From positions 124,001 through 188,000 of the forward strand of contig NZ_CP048637.1 in NCBI RefSeq assembly GCF_010669145.1: a DNA stretch of 64,000 nt. Direction: 5' to 3'. Origin of the DNA: Rhizobium oryzihabitans. GTDB taxonomy: Bacteria > Pseudomonadota > Alphaproteobacteria > Rhizobiales > Rhizobiaceae. This document shows positions 62,852 to 64,000 of this stretch, piece by piece. The position numbers and the translations under genes were made by a program. Numbering within the stretch: position 1 is the stretch's first letter; the number at the start of each line of letters is the position of its first letter. Under the pieces are notes generated by a model. The model had not been told where the DNA came from, made no database searches, and was given only the letters and a program-made list of their open reading frames with translations.

Positions 62852-63839
62852 CGCTCCAGCCGGTGGGATGCGCTCCATTCGACCAGCGCGCTCATGCCCG
62901 GACGCAGGTTCCGTTCCGCCGCCACCGGTTCGGCGCGCAGTTCGAAGGTCCGCAGGTCGAAATCGCCGGTCGCTTTCGTCGCCCGCCAGTTGGCGAAGCT
63001 TCCAAGCGCGTTGATCGCGGTGATCTTCGCCTCCACCAGCCGGTTCCCGAGGGCGGGAACGCGGACCTGAAGGGTCCGCCCGATCTCAAGCCCGTCGAGC
63101 AGGTCTTCGCGCACATTGAAGGTGAACCAGGCCCGGTCGACGTCGACAATGGATATCACCGGCGCACCGGCGCTGAAGAGCTTGCCCGGCTCGGCCATAC
63201 GCGCCGTCACCTGTCCGTCGATGGGGGAACGGATCGTCAGTTCGGCGATATCGGCCGTGGTCTGGGCGACGGACGCCTCCGCCTGCCTGACCTGCGCCTC
63301 CGCGACCGCCTTCTGCTCCACGCTGTTGCCGTTTTCCGCCAGATGCAGGTTCGCTTCCGCCGCCTCGCGTGCGCGCAACGCCGCGTCCAGGCTATTGGAG
63401 GCCTGGTCGACCGCCTGCTGCGACGTGACCGACCGGTCGAGCAGGCCGGACAGGCGGTCGTAGGTGCGTTGGGCCAGAACGACATCCGCCTCGGCCTTGG
63501 AAAGCTCCGCCCTGCGCGCGGCGATGGTTTCGGGACGCGTCGAGAAGGTCAGCTCGCGGTTGGAGCGGGCGACGGCGAGGCTGGCTTCGGCCGTGTCGAG
63601 ACCGGCCTTCAACTGCGGGCTGTCGAGTTCGACAAGCAGTTGCCCGGCCGTCACGCGATCGCCGAAACTGACCGGCGCGGAGGAAACCCGCCCCGCGACC
63701 TTGGTCGCCAGGTCGATCCGCGTCGCCTCCACCTCCCCTGCACGAGCAGCGTGCGCGGCCGCTCCACCGACCAGGCGACATAAGCTCCCACCCCTGCCGC
63801 CAGAATGGCGGCGACTGCTACGGCCTTGCGTGCGGACAT
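62848..63839 (-). CDS. HlyD-family periplasmic adaptor protein, frameshifted near its N-terminus
   Basis: ATG 63839 reads MSARKAVAVAAILAAGVGAY, a membrane anchor, up to LLVQG. The body continues in another frame as EVEATRIDLATKVAGRVSSA, then a coiled coil (AEADVVLAQRTYDRLSGLLD through AALRAREAAEANLHLAENG), a lipoyl/barrel region and NVREDLLDGLEIGRTLQVRV. One G missing in the run at 63735-63738 restores one frame. It links the inner-membrane ABC permeases to an outer-membrane channel. It begins the exporter operon. Confidence 0.88.
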
Positions 63840-63850
63840 GCTCCGGTTCC

Positions 63851-63943
63851 CGATCTTGACTCGAATCCTGCTTGCGATAATTTGGAAAATAGAAAATTTC
63901 CGAATAGAGCAGATGACGCAAAAACTGACGGGAGTCAAGATCG
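63851..63943. promoter_or_regulatory. Divergent hlyD/tetR control region with 12-bp inverted repeats
   Basis: CGATCTTGACTC (63851-63862) and GAGTCAAGATCG (63932-63943) are perfect inverted copies about 69 bp apart. Each lies next to one of the divergent starts. GGAAA...TTTCC arms near 63885-63902 form a second small dyad. Operators for the TetR encoded at the right edge are the simplest reading. Confidence 0.55.
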
Positions 63944-64000
63944 TGGACGACAACAAGGCGAAACGCCGTGGGCGGGGTCGGCCGCCGGCTCGCAGCGCCG
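63943..64000 (+). CDS. TetR-family regulator, N-terminal fragment at window edge
   Basis: The visible codons read (V)DDNKAKRRGRGRPPARSA, the basic Gly/Pro-rich tail that commonly precedes a TetR helix-turn-helix. GTG 63943 with GGGAG 8 nt upstream is preferred; the frame also has ATG 63913 without a clear ribosome-binding site. It is divergent from the HlyD/ABC exporter and probably represses it. Only 19 codons are inside the window. Confidence 0.5.
   Translation, partial: MDDNKAKRRGRGRPPARSA

Noticed and set aside
1..64000. CRISPR arrays, tRNA and rRNA genes
   Set aside because: No regularly spaced short repeats, cloverleaf-like segments or rRNA-like conserved stretches were seen on reading through; a dedicated search was not possible here.

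Overview
The window reads as an accessory region (plasmid or genomic island) of an alphaproteobacterium, most likely Hyphomicrobiales (Rhizobium/Agrobacterium/Ochrobactrum-like). Supporting signs are a Ros/MucR-type regulator remnant, two BTLCP cysteine-proteinase genes, two mntH genes with a Mur/Fur-like box, a y4iL-like catalase and the types of Tn3, IS21 and IS6 elements. No rRNA, tRNA, CRISPR array or replication gene was seen.

Layout. (1) 1-7.3 kb is transposon wreckage: a Tn3-family element (P-loop kinase, tnpR, 5' part of tnpA) cut by a second, complete Tn3-family transposon (2404-6213), whose other end cuts an ISL3-family element, which itself abuts an IS6-family fragment. (2) 7.3-49.2 kb is a large metal-resistance and cell-envelope island. 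It holds two CDF exporters, a Cd/Zn/Pb P-type ATPase, two NRAMP transporters, two MerR regulators of the Zn/Cd/Pb cysteine type, PCu(A)C and Sco copper chaperones, a bo3-type quinol oxidase (cyoABCD), two DsbA-like proteins and a DsbB, a parvulin, a lipid A phosphoethanolamine transferase, three YkuD-type and two YafK-type L,D-transpeptidases, two lspA, two BTLCP proteinases, DedA, a BASS/ACR3-like transporter and ccmF. Two IS21 copies that look identical (13.7-16.2 and 30.5-33.0 kb) are embedded; the first splits an endonuclease/exonuclease/phosphatase gene. (3) 49.7-53.2 kb carries an unknown nuclease-like gene overlapping a patatin gene truncated by an IS6-family element, then a decayed mucR. 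(4) 53.5-64 kb is GC-richer and looks separately acquired: catalase, unknown, DyP peroxidase on the + strand, then hydroxyacyl-CoA dehydrogenase, TetR, oleate hydratase and a HlyD/ABC-2 exporter on the - strand, with a divergent TetR at the edge.

How it works together. Seven promoters in the island share one architecture: a TTG-type -35 box, exactly 19 bp of spacer that starts with a 15-bp dyad (CTCAAGCTACTAGAG or a close variant), then the -10 box. This is the hallmark of MerR-family activation. They precede dsbA-ppi-yafK-eptA-ldt, cadA-orf-pcuC, ldt-lspA-merR, lspA2, yafK2-orf-oxidoreductase, dsbB-dsbA-cdf and sco-ldt. The inference is one divalent-metal regulon joining metal efflux with remodelling of peptidoglycan cross-links, lipid A charge, lipoprotein processing and periplasmic disulfides.

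Caveat. At least ten otherwise good genes carry frameshifts, nearly all explained by a single missing base, usually in a G or C run (cyoC, lspA2, ldt3, catalase, DyP twice, hydroxyacyl-CoA dehydrogenase, ABC permease, hlyD, mucR). Sequencing under-calls are a serious alternative to real pseudogenes.
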